64,000 nucleotides of DNA from an uncultured SAR116 cluster alpha proteobacterium (GCA_902523435.1 CABYZM010000003.1:29291-93290); one strand, 5' to 3'; positions 35,794 through 50,958 are shown, counted from the first letter of the stretch. Notes: generated from the sequence alone by a model not told the origin. Numbers and translations: made by a program.

Positions 35794-36699
35794 TCAAGCG
35801 TCTGTGGCAGGCAGTAATTTCATCTCATCGGCTTTGGCTAGTACCGCTTTTGAGAGTTTCTCAAATGCGCGAACTTCAATTTGACGGATGCGCTCACGGC
35901 TAACGCCAAATTCAACAGCCAGTTCTTCCAGTGTGAGTGGCGGTTCAGCAAGGCGGCGGGCTTCGATAATGCGTACCTCCCGGGGGTTCAGGCCCTGCAT
36001 TGCATCCCGCATCAGGCCCTGGCGCTTATCCAGCTCTTCTGTTTCAGCAAAGTAAGCTTCTTGATCAGGACGCTCATCTTCTAACCAGTCCTGCCATTCA
36101 GCTCCTTCTTCACCAGGGGAATTGACCATCGCTGTGTTCAATGATTGATCGCCGCCAGACATGCGCTGATTCATGGAAATCACGTCTTTTTCGGCGACAT
36201 CCAGCTCATCCGCGATATGAGTGACATCTTCTGGTTTCAGATCGCCGCTGTCAATCGCGCCAATCTGACCTTTAATGCGGCGCAGATTGAAAAACAGCTT
36301 TTTTTGTGAGGCGGTAGTGCCAATTTTTACCAATGACCAAGAGCGCAGCACATATTCCTGAATAGAGGCCTTTATCCACCACATTGCATAGGTAGCTAGG
36401 CGAAAGCCTCTCTCAGGGTCAAATTTCTTGACCGCATGCATCATGCCCAGATTCCCTTCTGATATCAAATCAGCCACTGGCAGGCCGTAGCCGCGATAGC
36501 CCATCGCAATTTTAGCCACTAGACGCAGATGGCTGGTGACCAGTTTATGGGCCGCGTCCACATCACCGCGTTCAACAAAAGACCGTGCCAACATATATTC
36601 CTCATCTGCTTCCAACATGGGAAAGGCGCGGATCTGTTCCATATAACGAGACAGGCTGCCATCTGGGGTCAGGGCAGGGATTACAGCATTGCGAGTCAT
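35794..36699 (-). CDS. rpoH: Heat-shock sigma factor RpoH (sigma-32)
   Basis: RpoH directs RNA polymerase to heat-shock promoters. The 301-residue protein has region 2 (HLRLVAKIAMGYRGYGLPVADLISEGNLG, then FRLATYAMWWIKASIQEYVLRSWS), the RpoH box QKKLFFNLRR diagnostic for sigma-32, and region 4 with the helix-turn-helix EEVAVEF-like LEELAVEFGVSRERIRQIE. A strong TGGAGG ribosome site lies close to the ATG. It is downstream of rluD on the same strand, but has its own candidate promoter resembling an RpoH target site. FtsH, a known sigma-32 protease in other bacteria, is encoded in this window. Confidence 0.96.
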   Translation of the reverse strand: MTRNAVIPALTPDGSLSRYMEQIRAFPMLEADEEYMLARSFVERGDVDAAHKLVTSHLRLVAKIAMGYRGYGLPVADLISEGNLGMMHAVKKFDPERGFRLATYAMWWIKASIQEYVLRSWSLVKIGTTASQKKLFFNLRRIKGQIGAIDSGDLKPEDVTHIADELDVAEKDVISMNQRMSGGDQSLNTAMVNSPGEEGAEWQDWLEDERPDQEAYFAETEELDKRQGLMRDAMQGLNPREVRIIEARRLAEPPLTLEELAVEFGVSRERIRQIEVRAFEKLSKAVLAKADEMKLLPATDA

Positions 36700-36730
36700 T
36701 CAACCTCCAGTTAAACACTACGTATGCTAT

Positions 36731-36759
36731 ATATGGGTATTATTTACCTATCTGTAAAG
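36731..36759 (-). promoter_or_regulatory. Candidate RpoH-type promoter in front of rpoH
   Basis: On the minus strand CTTTACA is followed after 14 bases by ACCCATAT. This matches CTTGAAA-N13/14-CCCCATNT at 5 of 7 and, with the free N counted, 7 of 8 positions. A sigma-70 reading with TTTACA and an A/T-rich -10 (CATATATA) overlaps it. The leader to the rpoH ATG would be about 25 bases. Confidence 0.5.
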
Positions 36760-36812
36760 AGGGACAGGAATATGGCAGAGATGGCAAAAAAGGCGATGCT
36801 GTTGGAAAAAAT

Positions 36813-37838
36813 TCAGTCAAAAGGGTGTTGGACCATAAAGCTTACGTCTCGGGCGCGGGCGGCAATGGTTGCTTCAATTCTAGTCAGAAGCGCGGTCATA
36901 TCAGAAGGGAGTGGGCTGATCAGGTTGATCTGCAAACCGGATACTGGATGGGCAAAAGACAGGCTAGCGGCATGCAGGGCCTGGCGTGGGAAGCTGCGCA
37001 GGGCTAACAGGGCGTCCCGGCTGAGCGTATCAGGCATCTGCCCCGCCCGTTTTGGCTTTCCATAGATTGGGTCACCCATTACGCCATGGCCGATATGGGC
37101 CATATGCACGCGAATCTGATGGGTGCGACCTGTTTCTAGTTGGCACTCAATCAGGCAGCCGAAAGGCGGCAGTTCCCGTAAGGTTCTATAATGGGTGACA
37201 GCATGGCGACCGCGGGCCTGGACTGCCTGGCGCTTGCGGTCAACCGGATGCCGGGCAAGGGCGGCGTCTATTGTATCGGCTCTGTTTGCGGGCGACCCCC
37301 AGATCAGGGCCTGATAGCGCCTGTCCAGGTCATGCGCGGCAAACATCTCTGTTAGTCTGGCATGGGCACGGGCTGTCTTGGCAGCAATTATGACGCCTGA
37401 TGTATCCTTATCCAGCCTGTGGACGATGCCTGGCCTTGCGACCCCGCCAATACCAGTCAGGCTTGCCCCGCAATGATGCAGCAGCGCATTGACCAATGTG
37501 CCAGACTCTGCTCCCGGAGCTGGATGCACCACCATGCCAGCAGCCTTATTTACAGCGATCAAGTCCTCATCCTCATATATAATATCGAGCGGCAGCATTT
37601 CAGGCTGGGGCAGAGCAGGGTTAGCATCTTGTAACGTCAGGCTATAGTCTGCTCCGGCAGTGACCTTTGCTGATGGGTCTATCAGCACCTGTCCATTTCG
37701 GCAGAGCGCGCCTTCCCGAATAAGCGCCTTCAGGCGCGAGCGCGAGAGGTCATCTCGGGCAAGTGTATCAGCCAGCCATCTGTCCAGTCGTGTGCCAGCA
37801 TGTTCACCATCTGCAGTGAGAATCAAAGTCTCGCTCAT
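36813..37838 (-). CDS. rluD: Ribosomal large subunit pseudouridine synthase, RluD type
   Basis: RluD-family enzymes convert uridines of 23S rRNA helix 69 to pseudouridine. An N-terminal S4 RNA-binding domain (RLDRWLADTLARDDLSRSRLKALIREG) is followed by the catalytic domain with GIVHRLDKDTSGV (catalytic Asp) and LETGRTHQIRVHMAHIGHGVMGDPIYG. The track start at 37913 adds an unlikely Lys/Asn/Pro-rich lead; the ATG at 37838 (MSETLILTADGEHAGTRLD) is preferred, giving about 341 residues. The neighbouring rluD-rpoH pairing is common in alphaproteobacteria. Confidence 0.93.
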   Translation of the reverse strand: MSETLILTADGEHAGTRLDRWLADTLARDDLSRSRLKALIREGALCRNGQVLIDPSAKVTAGADYSLTLQDANPALPQPEMLPLDIIYEDEDLIAVNKAAGMVVHPAPGAESGTLVNALLHHCGASLTGIGGVARPGIVHRLDKDTSGVIIAAKTARAHARLTEMFAAHDLDRRYQALIWGSPANRADTIDAALARHPVDRKRQAVQARGRHAVTHYRTLRELPPFGCLIECQLETGRTHQIRVHMAHIGHGVMGDPIYGKPKRAGQMPDTLSRDALLALRSFPRQALHAASLSFAHPVSGLQINLISPLPSDMTALLTRIEATIAARARDVSFMVQHPFD

Positions 37839-37945
37839 CTTTGAGGCCTTTACGGGGTTGGGGTTTTTTACTTGTCGCTTGGCTTGTTGGTCAGGACAGT
37901 TTAAAACGGACAACAGTCAGCCGTAAACCGTAGACGGAGGAATTA

Positions 37946-38317
37946 TTGGTTAGAATTGCAACAGGCACCTCTCCTGCAGAGGCGTCTCAACAGATTGAAA
38001 AGCAGGTTTTGCCGCTAATGTCTGCCCGAACTGTGCGCTTGCTGAAACTCTCTATCATCGTGATGACCTTTTTGATTGCTGCCGGGCTGGTCGCACTTGT
38101 CTATGGCATGAAGCAACAGATAGGCAAGTTGTCTGCCAAAGCTCCCGTAGGTGAATTGGTGAAATTCACCCTTCCAAAAGGGGCTGAATTGCGCACGATT
38201 GCTGCGGCTGATGAGGATGGGTCTGTATGGCTGCATCTCGATACAGAAAATGGGCAGCCGATGTTATTGCTGATCAATGCCAAAGGTCACCTGGTCAGGA
38301 CCTTATCTCTGAAATAA
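37946..38317 (+). CDS. Small single-pass membrane protein of unknown function
   Basis: This 123-residue protein is not securely assigned. It has a hydrophilic N-terminus, one membrane helix (about 33-55, SIIVMTFLIAAGLVALVYGM) and a C-terminal domain of about 65 residues with short beta-like segments (GSVWLHLDT, MLLLINAKGHLVRTLSL), probably periplasmic. The start is TTG, supported by a GGAGG site 7 bases upstream. It is divergent from rluD, and similar small proteins of the DUF6476 type sit at this place in related genomes, a tentative match from memory. Its 3' end overlaps the convergent next gene by 23 bases. Confidence 0.7.
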   Translation: MVRIATGTSPAEASQQIEKQVLPLMSARTVRLLKLSIIVMTFLIAAGLVALVYGMKQQIGKLSAKAPVGELVKFTLPKGAELRTIAAADEDGSVWLHLDTENGQPMLLLINAKGHLVRTLSLK

Positions 38318-38696
38318 GGCGAGATAAGGCGGACAGGGCCGCAGCTAAATGATCTTCAAAAGGCAGGTTGACTAGACCATCTACCGGATAGTTATTGAGA
38401 ACTGGCAGGCCGTAATAGCGCAGTAGAAACAGAAAAAAGGCCGCATAAAGGCTGCGGGCAGCTGGCGTTAGCACAGTGGGCGTGACCAGCCTTAACGGAC
38501 GAATCACAATGTCTGTCAGCTGCATATAGCTGAGCAAGACTCGTATAGGTGGGTTGTCGCCAAACAGGACCACCACAACAAAACGCACAACCAACCCCCA
38601 CATCAGGACTGCAAAGACACCGTCAATCAGTACTTTCCATAAAGGCAGAGGTAACAGACCGAAAAAGGTGAAGCTTGAAAAATCGGAAAAAGACAT
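38295..38696 (-). CDS. Small multi-pass membrane protein, YggT-like (tentative)
   Basis: This 133-residue hydrophobic protein has about three membrane segments (roughly 20-45, 80-105 and a weaker one). The stretch IRVLLSYMQLTDIVIRPLRLVTP resembles the YggT family pattern in which a helix is followed by a D...RP.R...P motif. YggT proteins have been linked to osmotic or potassium stress and to division-site positioning, but evidence is thin. Its 3' end overlaps the neighbouring plus-strand gene in a convergent arrangement. The ribosome site before the ATG is weak (TAGG). It is probably real, given ORF length and membrane pattern. Confidence 0.6.
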   Translation of the reverse strand: MSFSDFSSFTFFGLLPLPLWKVLIDGVFAVLMWGLVVRFVVVVLFGDNPPIRVLLSYMQLTDIVIRPLRLVTPTVLTPAARSLYAAFFLFLLRYYGLPVLNNYPVDGLVNLPFEDHLAAALSALSRLISEIRS

Positions 38697-38821
38697 AGCC
38701 TACTGGGTGTAGTGAGAGTTGATGAAAATACCAATATGAGAATAGCAAAATCGGCCTGAATAGGCTATGTAAGGATCAGAAATTTTAGCCATCCAAGCCA
38801 GCCAGAAGGAAGTGTCAAATA

Positions 38822-40501
38822 ATGGCAAGCACACAATATGTTTATACAATGCAACGCTTAGGTAAAACTTATCCAGGCGGCAAGGAAGTGTTGAAGGATA
38901 TCAGCCTGTCATTTTTGCCTGGGGCAAAGATCGGGGTCCTAGGTCTGAATGGTGCAGGTAAATCAACCCTGCTGAAAATCATGGCTGGTGTCGAAACTGA
39001 GTTCAGCGGCGAAGCCTGGCCAGCAGACGACATAAATATTGGGTATTTGGCACAGGAACCAGAACTGGATTCTAGCATGGATGTCGCTGGCAATGTGCTG
39101 TCTGGCATGGGCGAAGCTAAACAGCTTGTTGACCGGTTCAATGATGTCAGCGCCCGCTTTGTTGAAGAGATGAACGATGATGAGATGAATAATCTGATTG
39201 CAGAGCAAGCTGATTTACAGGAAAAAATTGATGCAATTGATGGTTGGGATTTAGAACGGAAGGCCGAGATTGCAATGGATGCGCTGAGGGTGCCAGATGG
39301 CGGCGCAGATGTTACGAAACTGTCAGGGGGTGAGCGCAGACGTGTAGCGTTATGCAAACTGTTGTTAAGTGCACCGGATATGCTGCTTTTGGATGAGCCA
39401 ACAAACCACCTGGATGCAGAATCAGTTGCCTGGCTGCAGCGGTTTTTGCACGATTTTACAGGTACAGTGGTCACAATCACACATGACAGGTATTTTCTAG
39501 ACGAGGTTGCAGGATGGATTCTTGAACTGGATCGCGGCCAGGGGATTCCTTATCAGGGAAATTATTCAGGCTGGCTTGAGCAGAAGCAGAAACGTCTTGA
39601 GCAGGAGGGACGGGCTGAGGATTCGCGGGTGAAATCACTGTCCCGCGAGTTGGAGTGGGTCCGTTTGGCGCCAAAGGCTCGTCAGTCAAAATCTAAAGCT
39701 AGACTGAATGCCTATGAAAAACTTTTGGCACAGGATCGTGAACAGCGAAATGAAACCACAAAAATTACCATCCCTGCTGGCCCACGTCTTGGTGATGTCG
39801 TGATCGAAGCAGATGGCCTTGAAAAAGGATTCGGAGAAAAACTTTTATTTGAAGAAGTAGATTTCAGGCTGCCGCCTGCCGGCATTGTTGGTGTGATCGG
39901 GCCTAATGGCGCAGGTAAGTCAACCCTATTTAAGCTCCTGACTGGTCAGGAAGACCTGGACAAAGGCACTTTGCGGCTAGGTGAGACTGTGAAACTTGGC
40001 TATGTGGATCAGTCCCGTGATGAACTGGATGACAGTAAAACCGTTTGGGAGGCGATCTCCAACGGTCTTGATGAGCTAGAACTGGGCAAAAGAACAATGC
40101 CGTCCCGGGCCTATGTAAGCCTGTTTAATTTTAAGGGGAGTGACCAGCAGAAACGTGTCAGCCAGTTGTCTGGTGGTGAACGTAACCGTGTGCACCTGGC
40201 ACGCATGTTAAAGAGTGGGGCAAATGTACTTCTGCTAGACGAGCCTACAAACGATCTGGATGTGGATACGCTGCGGGCATTGGAGGAGGCCTTGTTGGAC
40301 TTTGCCGGCTGTGCTGTTGTAGTCAGTCATGATAGATGGTTTCTTGACCGCATTGCCACCCATATTCTGGCCTTTGAAGGAGGCAGTCATGTAGAGTGGT
40401 TTGAAGGGAACTATCAGGCCTATGAGGAAGATAAAAAACGCAGACTGGGTGCAGATGCCGCGCAGCCAAGACGGATTAAGTACAAGCCAATAGTTCGATA
40501 A
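38822..40501 (+). CDS. ettA: Energy-dependent translational throttle protein EttA (ABC-F)
   Basis: EttA is a soluble ABC-F ATPase that binds the ribosomal E site and gates early elongation according to energy state. The 559-residue protein has two ABC domains and no membrane part. Walker A motifs are GLNGAGKST and GPNGAGKST, signatures are LSGGERRR and LSGGERNR, and both Walker B motifs read LLLDEPTN. Length and the EttA-style start ([26 protein letters not shown]) place it in this subgroup, not among resistance ABC-F proteins. A GAAGGAA site lies before the ATG. Confidence 0.94.
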   Translation: MASTQYVYTMQRLGKTYPGGKEVLKDISLSFLPGAKIGVLGLNGAGKSTLLKIMAGVETEFSGEAWPADDINIGYLAQEPELDSSMDVAGNVLSGMGEAKQLVDRFNDVSARFVEEMNDDEMNNLIAEQADLQEKIDAIDGWDLERKAEIAMDALRVPDGGADVTKLSGGERRRVALCKLLLSAPDMLLLDEPTNHLDAESVAWLQRFLHDFTGTVVTITHDRYFLDEVAGWILELDRGQGIPYQGNYSGWLEQKQKRLEQEGRAEDSRVKSLSRELEWVRLAPKARQSKSKARLNAYEKLLAQDREQRNETTKITIPAGPRLGDVVIEADGLEKGFGEKLLFEEVDFRLPPAGIVGVIGPNGAGKSTLFKLLTGQEDLDKGTLRLGETVKLGYVDQSRDELDDSKTVWEAISNGLDELELGKRTMPSRAYVSLFNFKGSDQQKRVSQLSGGERNRVHLARMLKSGANVLLLDEPTNDLDVDTLRALEEALLDFAGCAVVVSHDRWFLDRIATHILAFEGGSHVEWFEGNYQAYEEDKKRRLGADAAQPRRIKYKPIVR

Positions 40502-40543
40502 AAAATCAGCATGTCATATCTACGGGAATACAGACTTATGCCG

Positions 40544-41191
40544 TTAATCTGTTTGCTGGTTGTTAAGCTGTTCCTGAAGCGCTTCGATGAGGGCGCTAAA
40601 CCGGCCAGCATTGCGGCGAATCAGAGTCGTGTTCTCATCCTGCTGTGTTTTAAGCATGGAAATATTTTCAACTTCTATATCAAAGATTTTAACTGGCATG
40701 TCTGGCAGCGCCACAACTCGCCAGAAGATTTCAACATCAGGAAATTCACCTGATTTGTCATGGATGATACCTCCAACAAGGATTAGCTTATCACCTTTCG
40801 TATTTGTGGTTGTTGGTTTGAATTCGAGGTCTCTCAACTTGTGGAACTGCTCATTTGCCTGATTCAGCAAGACGAACCGGAATAATTTTGCATATTCGGA
40901 CCGTTCAGATTCAGTAGCCACACGCCAATAGCGGCCAACAGAAAACCGTGTGATGGCATCCACATCAAAATAGTTTTCAACCAGTTGGTTAAGAACTTGT
41001 TTGTTTTCCTTATCGGTCATGTTGTCCCGTAAACTGGTCTGCTCAAGCTCAGTTATCAGGGCTGTCACCAGGCGTTCAGCTTCTGACACCCTGTCATTTG
41101 CGTGTGCAGCTCCCCCAGCGCAAACTAACATCATTATGGCTGCGCATATCGTTGTTTTTACGTTTAAAAAGAGCTTTTTCAGGTGAACCAT
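40544..41191 (-). CDS. mlaC: Phospholipid shuttle protein MlaC (Ttg2D family)
   Basis: MlaC is the periplasmic carrier that moves phospholipids between the outer-membrane MlaA complex and the inner-membrane MlaFEDB transporter. The protein has a signal peptide (VHLKKLFLNVKTTICAAIMM to AAHA) and the Tgt2/MlaC fold with FDVDAITRFSVGRYWRVATESERSEYAKLF, the family's best-conserved segment. The ORF track starts at 41335, inside mlaA; the ATG at 41191 has AAGGA 7 bases upstream and is preferred (about 215 residues). mlaA lies just upstream. mlaF, mlaE and mlaD are not in this window. Confidence 0.9.
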   Translation of the reverse strand: MVHLKKLFLNVKTTICAAIMMLVCAGGAAHANDRVSEAERLVTALITELEQTSLRDNMTDKENKQVLNQLVENYFDVDAITRFSVGRYWRVATESERSEYAKLFRFVLLNQANEQFHKLRDLEFKPTTTNTKGDKLILVGGIIHDKSGEFPDVEIFWRVVALPDMPVKIFDIEVENISMLKTQQDENTTLIRRNAGRFSALIEALQEQLNNQQTD

Positions 41192-41210
41192 TATCATTCC
41201 TTCAGACCGC

Positions 41211-41957
41211 CTATTCCGTGAAAAAGGTTTCGAATTCATCCAAGCCATTGTGGCCTTCAACTTTGGGCAGATTGTTTTGCAACAATTTATCACGTTGTTG
41301 ATAATAAGCAGAGCGGGCCCGCGCATAGGCATCAAGGCTGTTATTTTTTACATCATTAATTGTGTCGAAATGAGTGGCCCTGAAGGATACGGCGCTGACG
41401 ACGGGTAATGTGGCCCGTGCATCTGATACCGTTTCGCCACTGAACACTCTAAGCGGATTAAGAACAGTATCCACAACCCGTCCACCCGCAGACCTAACGG
41501 TATTACTGCCTATGAAGGGCACCACCAGATATGAGCCCTGGCTCACACCTGCAGAGGCCAGAGTCTGCCCAAAATCTTCATGTTCAGGCTGCTCCTCACC
41601 TTCCATCAAGTCAACAAAACCCAACGTCAGACCATTCACTAGAAAGGTCAGGCTGGCTAGCGCGGCATTTTCGAACTTACCCTGCAGGCCTGAGTTGAAA
41701 GCCGTTGAGGGCATCCCTGTCCAGGACACATAATTGCGTACGCTTTTCTGAATAAGTTCAGGGGCTGCCTTCTTGTACAGATTCGCTGCCGGTTCAAGTG
41801 CATAGTTATCAAGAGCAAGATTAAAGGCAAACAACTTTCTGTTTGTGTTTTCGTACGGATCGTTGATGGCTGTCTTCTCATCAGCAGATAAGGTAGTACA
41901 GGCAGCCAGCAAGCTGAGGGTCCATGCTAATACGACTGACCTGACCATTACTGACAT
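41211..41957 (-). CDS. mlaA: Phospholipid-binding lipoprotein MlaA (VacJ family)
   Basis: MlaA removes misplaced phospholipids from the outer leaflet of the outer membrane and hands them to MlaC. A lipoprotein signal ends at LAAC. The family core includes NDPYENTNRKLFAFNLALD, FVNGLTLGFVDLM, EDFGQTLASAGVSQGSYLVVPFIGS and NPLRVF. I use the ATG at 41957 (MSVMVRSVV), which has CAGGA at good spacing; 41978 and 41948 are alternatives. mlaC follows after 19 bases in the same direction, an mlaA-mlaC operon. Confidence 0.94.
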   Translation of the reverse strand: MSVMVRSVVLAWTLSLLAACTTLSADEKTAINDPYENTNRKLFAFNLALDNYALEPAANLYKKAAPELIQKSVRNYVSWTGMPSTAFNSGLQGKFENAALASLTFLVNGLTLGFVDLMEGEEQPEHEDFGQTLASAGVSQGSYLVVPFIGSNTVRSAGGRVVDTVLNPLRVFSGETVSDARATLPVVSAVSFRATHFDTINDVKNNSLDAYARARSAYYQQRDKLLQNNLPKVEGHNGLDEFETFFTE

Positions 41958-42183
41958 GCCTGTTCCTGTTTTGAACAATTTTTCTAAGGGACGTAGCTGA
42001 CTTCGATAACAGTCCGATAATACGCTGCAAAAAAGAATTTCGCAATCTTTGTTACAGGCAGTGCAAGAATTTTTGCTTATGTGCCGTGACAGGCGTTGTG
42101 ATAAGACTAGTTTAACTGTAAACCCTCGTTGACAGTGCCTCCTGATGGCTGGGCGGCTGATGAGGTGACGGATAAAATGGGCA

Positions 42184-44487
42184 GTGAGTGATAATGTGAT
42201 TTCATCTGGTGACAGATCTGGATCTTCCTATGGTCTTGTGCCATCTGCTGAGGCTAAGCCTTGGCTGCAGGGGTTGAATACAGAGCAGGCAAGTGCTGTA
42301 ACCACACTGGACGGTCCGCTTTTGGTCCTGTCCGGCGCAGGAACAGGGAAGACACGTGTGCTGACTGCGCGACTTGCCCAGCTGGTTGCCAGTCGGACAG
42401 CTGCCCCTTGGAATATTCTGGCAGTAACCTTCACGAATAAGGCAGCGCGGGAAATGAAGGAGCGTGTCACCCAGCTAGTCGGGCCTATGGTCGAGCAAGT
42501 GATGCTGGGAACGTTTCATGCGCTGGCTGCGCGCATGCTGCGACAGCATGCTGAGCTTGTGGGGCTGAAATCAGATTTTACAATTCTGGACACGGATGAT
42601 CAGAACCGGCTGCTGAAACAGTTGATGGAAGCAGAACAAATTGATCTGAAACGGTGGCCGCCACGTGCGTTGGCGGCCCAGATCAGTGCTTGGAAAGATA
42701 GAGGTCTGCGTCCAGAAAAAATGTCTGCCTCTGATGCAGGCGATATCTGTGATGGCAGAGGCATTGAACTATATAAACATTATCAGTCCCGCCTTGTCTT
42801 GCTGAATGCGGCTGATTTCGGTGATTTGCTTTTGCATATGCTGTATGTTTTTCAGAACTATCCAGATATTCTGGCTCATTATCAGTCTCGCCTGACACAT
42901 ATTATGGTTGATGAATATCAGGATACCAATGTCGCCCAGTATCTGTGGTTGCGTCTGCTCGCTTCTGAACATAAAAATCTGTGTTGTGTTGGGGATGATG
43001 ATCAATCCATTTATGGCTGGCGAGGGGCCGAGGTTGGTAATATTCTGCGTTTTGAAACTGATTACCCTGGCGCAAAAATTGTCAGGCTGGAAGAAAATTA
43101 CCGGTCTACAGGACATATTCTAGCGGCCGCTTCAAGCCTAATTGCGAAAAATGCAAACAGGTTGGGAAAAACCTTATATACCTCAATTGATGATGGCGAA
43201 AAGCTGCTGGTCTCAGGCTATTGGGATGGCCAGGATGAGGCTAGGCATGTAGCCAGCAAAATTGAAGGAAAGTTGAAAGAGGGGTTTGATCTGAATCAGA
43301 TTGCTGTTCTGGTGCGAGCAGGCTTTCAGACCCGTGAATTTGAAGAGCGATTTCTGTCCATAGGCCTGCCTTACCGGGTGGTGGGCGCACGGTTCTATGA
43401 GCGGGCTGAAATCAGAGACGCGATGGCCTATTTGCGTTTGATTAATCAGCCTGCAGATGATCTGGCATTTGAGCGGATTATCAACACGCCAAAACGGGGT
43501 CTGGGGCCAGCAACGCTTCAGGTTATTCACCAACTGGCCCGTGCGCGCAATATCCCCTTGTTGGCGGCGGCTGGCGCATTGGCAGAGAGTGATGAGTTAA
43601 AGCCGCAGGCCAGACAGACACTGACAGCTTTTTGTACCCAGATTGCTGGATGGTGCAAGCAGAAAGACACCACATTTCCAGCTGAATTCGCGCGAGTGGT
43701 TTTGGATGATTCAGGCTATACAGAGATGTGGCAGAAGAATAAGGCCCCCGATGCTCCTGGGCGGCTTGAAAACCTGAAGGAACTGGTTTCGGCCATTGAA
43801 GATTTTGACACGCTTGGTGGGTTTCTTGAGCATATCTCATTGGTAATGGATAATGAAACCGCGCCACAGGAAGGCGAAGTGACTTTAATGACTTTGCATG
43901 CGGCAAAGGGTTTGGAGTTTGATATGGTCTTCCTACCTGGGTGGGAAGAAGGAATTTTTCCCAGTCAGCGAACCTTGGATGAAAGTGGTGGGGCAGGACT
44001 GGAAGAAGAGCGAAGGCTGGCTTATGTGGGGCTTACCCGCGCTCGCCGAAATGTTTTTGTAAGCTTTGCGGCAAACAGGCGTATGCATGGCTTATGGCAA
44101 TCTTCTATCCCGTCAAGATTTGTTGGCGAGTTGCCAGCTGCGCATATTGATGAGGATATGGCACAGGGACTAAGCCTTGGTTCGATTGAGCCTATATTAA
44201 TTGGCGCTCTGGCGGACCGCGCTGGTCAGCCGGGATACGGCCCAGCATGGAAACGGCTAGCTACGCGGCTGACAGCTGATTCGGCAATACCTATTGGTGA
44301 CCGCGATGGCTGGCTGCCGCAGTCAGGTAAACATGATCTTACGATAGGTGAGCGTGTATTTCATCAAAAGTTTGGCATGGGCACAATTGATGCGGTGGAA
44401 GCAGACAAACTGGAAATCCTTTTTGATAAAGCAGGCATGAAAAAAGTTGTGGCAAGCTTTGTGTCCCGTCCAGATGAGATAGACTGA
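42184..44487 (+). CDS. uvrD: DNA helicase UvrD/PcrA family
   Basis: This is a superfamily 1A 3'-5' helicase used in excision and mismatch repair. The 767-residue protein has the Q motif LNTEQASAV, Walker A GAGTGKT, motif Ia VTFTNKAAREM, motif II VDEYQDTN, motif III GDDDQSIYGWRGA, motif IV EENYRST, motif V TLMTLHAAKGLEFDMVF and motif VI RRLAYVGLTRAR. The C-terminus holds a short Tudor-like segment (GERVFHQKFGMGTIDAVEADKLEILFD) known to contact RNA polymerase in UvrD/PcrA proteins. The start is GTG 42184. It is divergent from mlaA. Confidence 0.95.
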   Translation: MSDNVISSGDRSGSSYGLVPSAEAKPWLQGLNTEQASAVTTLDGPLLVLSGAGTGKTRVLTARLAQLVASRTAAPWNILAVTFTNKAAREMKERVTQLVGPMVEQVMLGTFHALAARMLRQHAELVGLKSDFTILDTDDQNRLLKQLMEAEQIDLKRWPPRALAAQISAWKDRGLRPEKMSASDAGDICDGRGIELYKHYQSRLVLLNAADFGDLLLHMLYVFQNYPDILAHYQSRLTHIMVDEYQDTNVAQYLWLRLLASEHKNLCCVGDDDQSIYGWRGAEVGNILRFETDYPGAKIVRLEENYRSTGHILAAASSLIAKNANRLGKTLYTSIDDGEKLLVSGYWDGQDEARHVASKIEGKLKEGFDLNQIAVLVRAGFQTREFEERFLSIGLPYRVVGARFYERAEIRDAMAYLRLINQPADDLAFERIINTPKRGLGPATLQVIHQLARARNIPLLAAAGALAESDELKPQARQTLTAFCTQIAGWCKQKDTTFPAEFARVVLDDSGYTEMWQKNKAPDAPGRLENLKELVSAIEDFDTLGGFLEHISLVMDNETAPQEGEVTLMTLHAAKGLEFDMVFLPGWEEGIFPSQRTLDESGGAGLEEERRLAYVGLTRARRNVFVSFAANRRMHGLWQSSIPSRFVGELPAAHIDEDMAQGLSLGSIEPILIGALADRAGQPGYGPAWKRLATRLTADSAIPIGDRDGWLPQSGKHDLTIGERVFHQKFGMGTIDAVEADKLEILFDKAGMKKVVASFVSRPDEID

Positions 44488-44502
44488 AAACAGGGTGTAA
44501 AT

Positions 44503-45387
44503 ATGACAGATACCTGGTGTTTTTCTGCTGTTCTTCGGGGTCAGACTTTGCCTCTGGAAACCGGTTTGGAAGTGGTTCTGGCCGCAGAAGCAATCTCTAT
44601 TGAAAACACTAATTCCGGCCACAACTTGATTAAGGCTTGGTTTGAAGATGAGCCTGACCCTGAACAACTGTCCGCCGTGGTCAGCCGGTCTGTGAAGCCT
44701 GGCCAGCTCATTGACCAGCAGATTGTCTGCTATAAAGGAAGAGACTGGCTGGCCGAAAATCGCAAGACATTTCCCCCTCTTCATCTGGGTCCGTTCTGGA
44801 TTTATGGCAGCCATGTAATGCAGGCACAGCCTGCTGGCAGCATGCCGCTTCTTGTTGAGGCTGCACAGGCCTTCGGTTCTGGCATGCATCCAACGACCCA
44901 GGCCTGTTTGCTCGCATTGGCTGATCAGCGCAAGAAGAAACGCCCGCCGCGCCGCATCTTGGATATGGGTTGCGGAAGTGCAATTTTAGCTATGGCGGCT
45001 CAGAGGCTGTTTCCAGCCGCCAATATATTGGCGGTAGACAATGATCCTGTCTCTGTGCGCACCGCCCAGCAAAATAGACAAAAAAACCAGATTAGCCCAA
45101 TGAGGATGCGGGCAATATTCTCAGAAGGGTTTGCTGACCGCACTGTATCGAGAAACGGTCCTTATGATTTGATCATGGCCAATATCCTGGCAGGCCCGCT
45201 ACGTCGTATGGCGGCAGAACTTACGCTAAATCTTCGCCCTGGCGGCCGGTTAATCCTATCTGGCTTATTACATCATCAGGCCCAACAACTAGTTGGCGAT
45301 TACCTCGCACGAAAATTGACACTGGAAATGCGTCTGGATCTGGATAATTGGTGTTGTCTGGTATTCAGGAAAAGGCAGAGAGGCTGA
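44503..45387 (+). CDS. prmA: Ribosomal protein L11 methyltransferase
   Basis: PrmA trimethylates ribosomal protein L11 with S-adenosylmethionine. The 294-residue protein has a variable N-terminal L11-recognition domain (about 1-110), a conserved QAFGSGMHPTTQACL segment, and the methyltransferase fold with ILDMGCGSAILAMAA and ILAVDNDPVSV. It ends with IMANILAGPLRRMAAEL, corresponding to the usual NIL substrate motif. It starts 15 bases after uvrD and ends 2 bases before the following aminopeptidase. Confidence 0.93.
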   Translation: MTDTWCFSAVLRGQTLPLETGLEVVLAAEAISIENTNSGHNLIKAWFEDEPDPEQLSAVVSRSVKPGQLIDQQIVCYKGRDWLAENRKTFPPLHLGPFWIYGSHVMQAQPAGSMPLLVEAAQAFGSGMHPTTQACLLALADQRKKKRPPRRILDMGCGSAILAMAAQRLFPAANILAVDNDPVSVRTAQQNRQKNQISPMRMRAIFSEGFADRTVSRNGPYDLIMANILAGPLRRMAAELTLNLRPGGRLILSGLLHHQAQQLVGDYLARKLTLEMRLDLDNWCCLVFRKRQRG

Positions 45388-45389
45388 CA

Positions 45390-50946
<5,557 letters not shown>

Positions 50947-50958
50947 AAGGGATAGCCC

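Noticed and set aside
38869-39480. 203-codon minus-strand ORF
   Set aside because: It lies entirely antisense to ettA, whose two ABC domains are fully convincing. Its Ser/Ala-rich translation has no family features.
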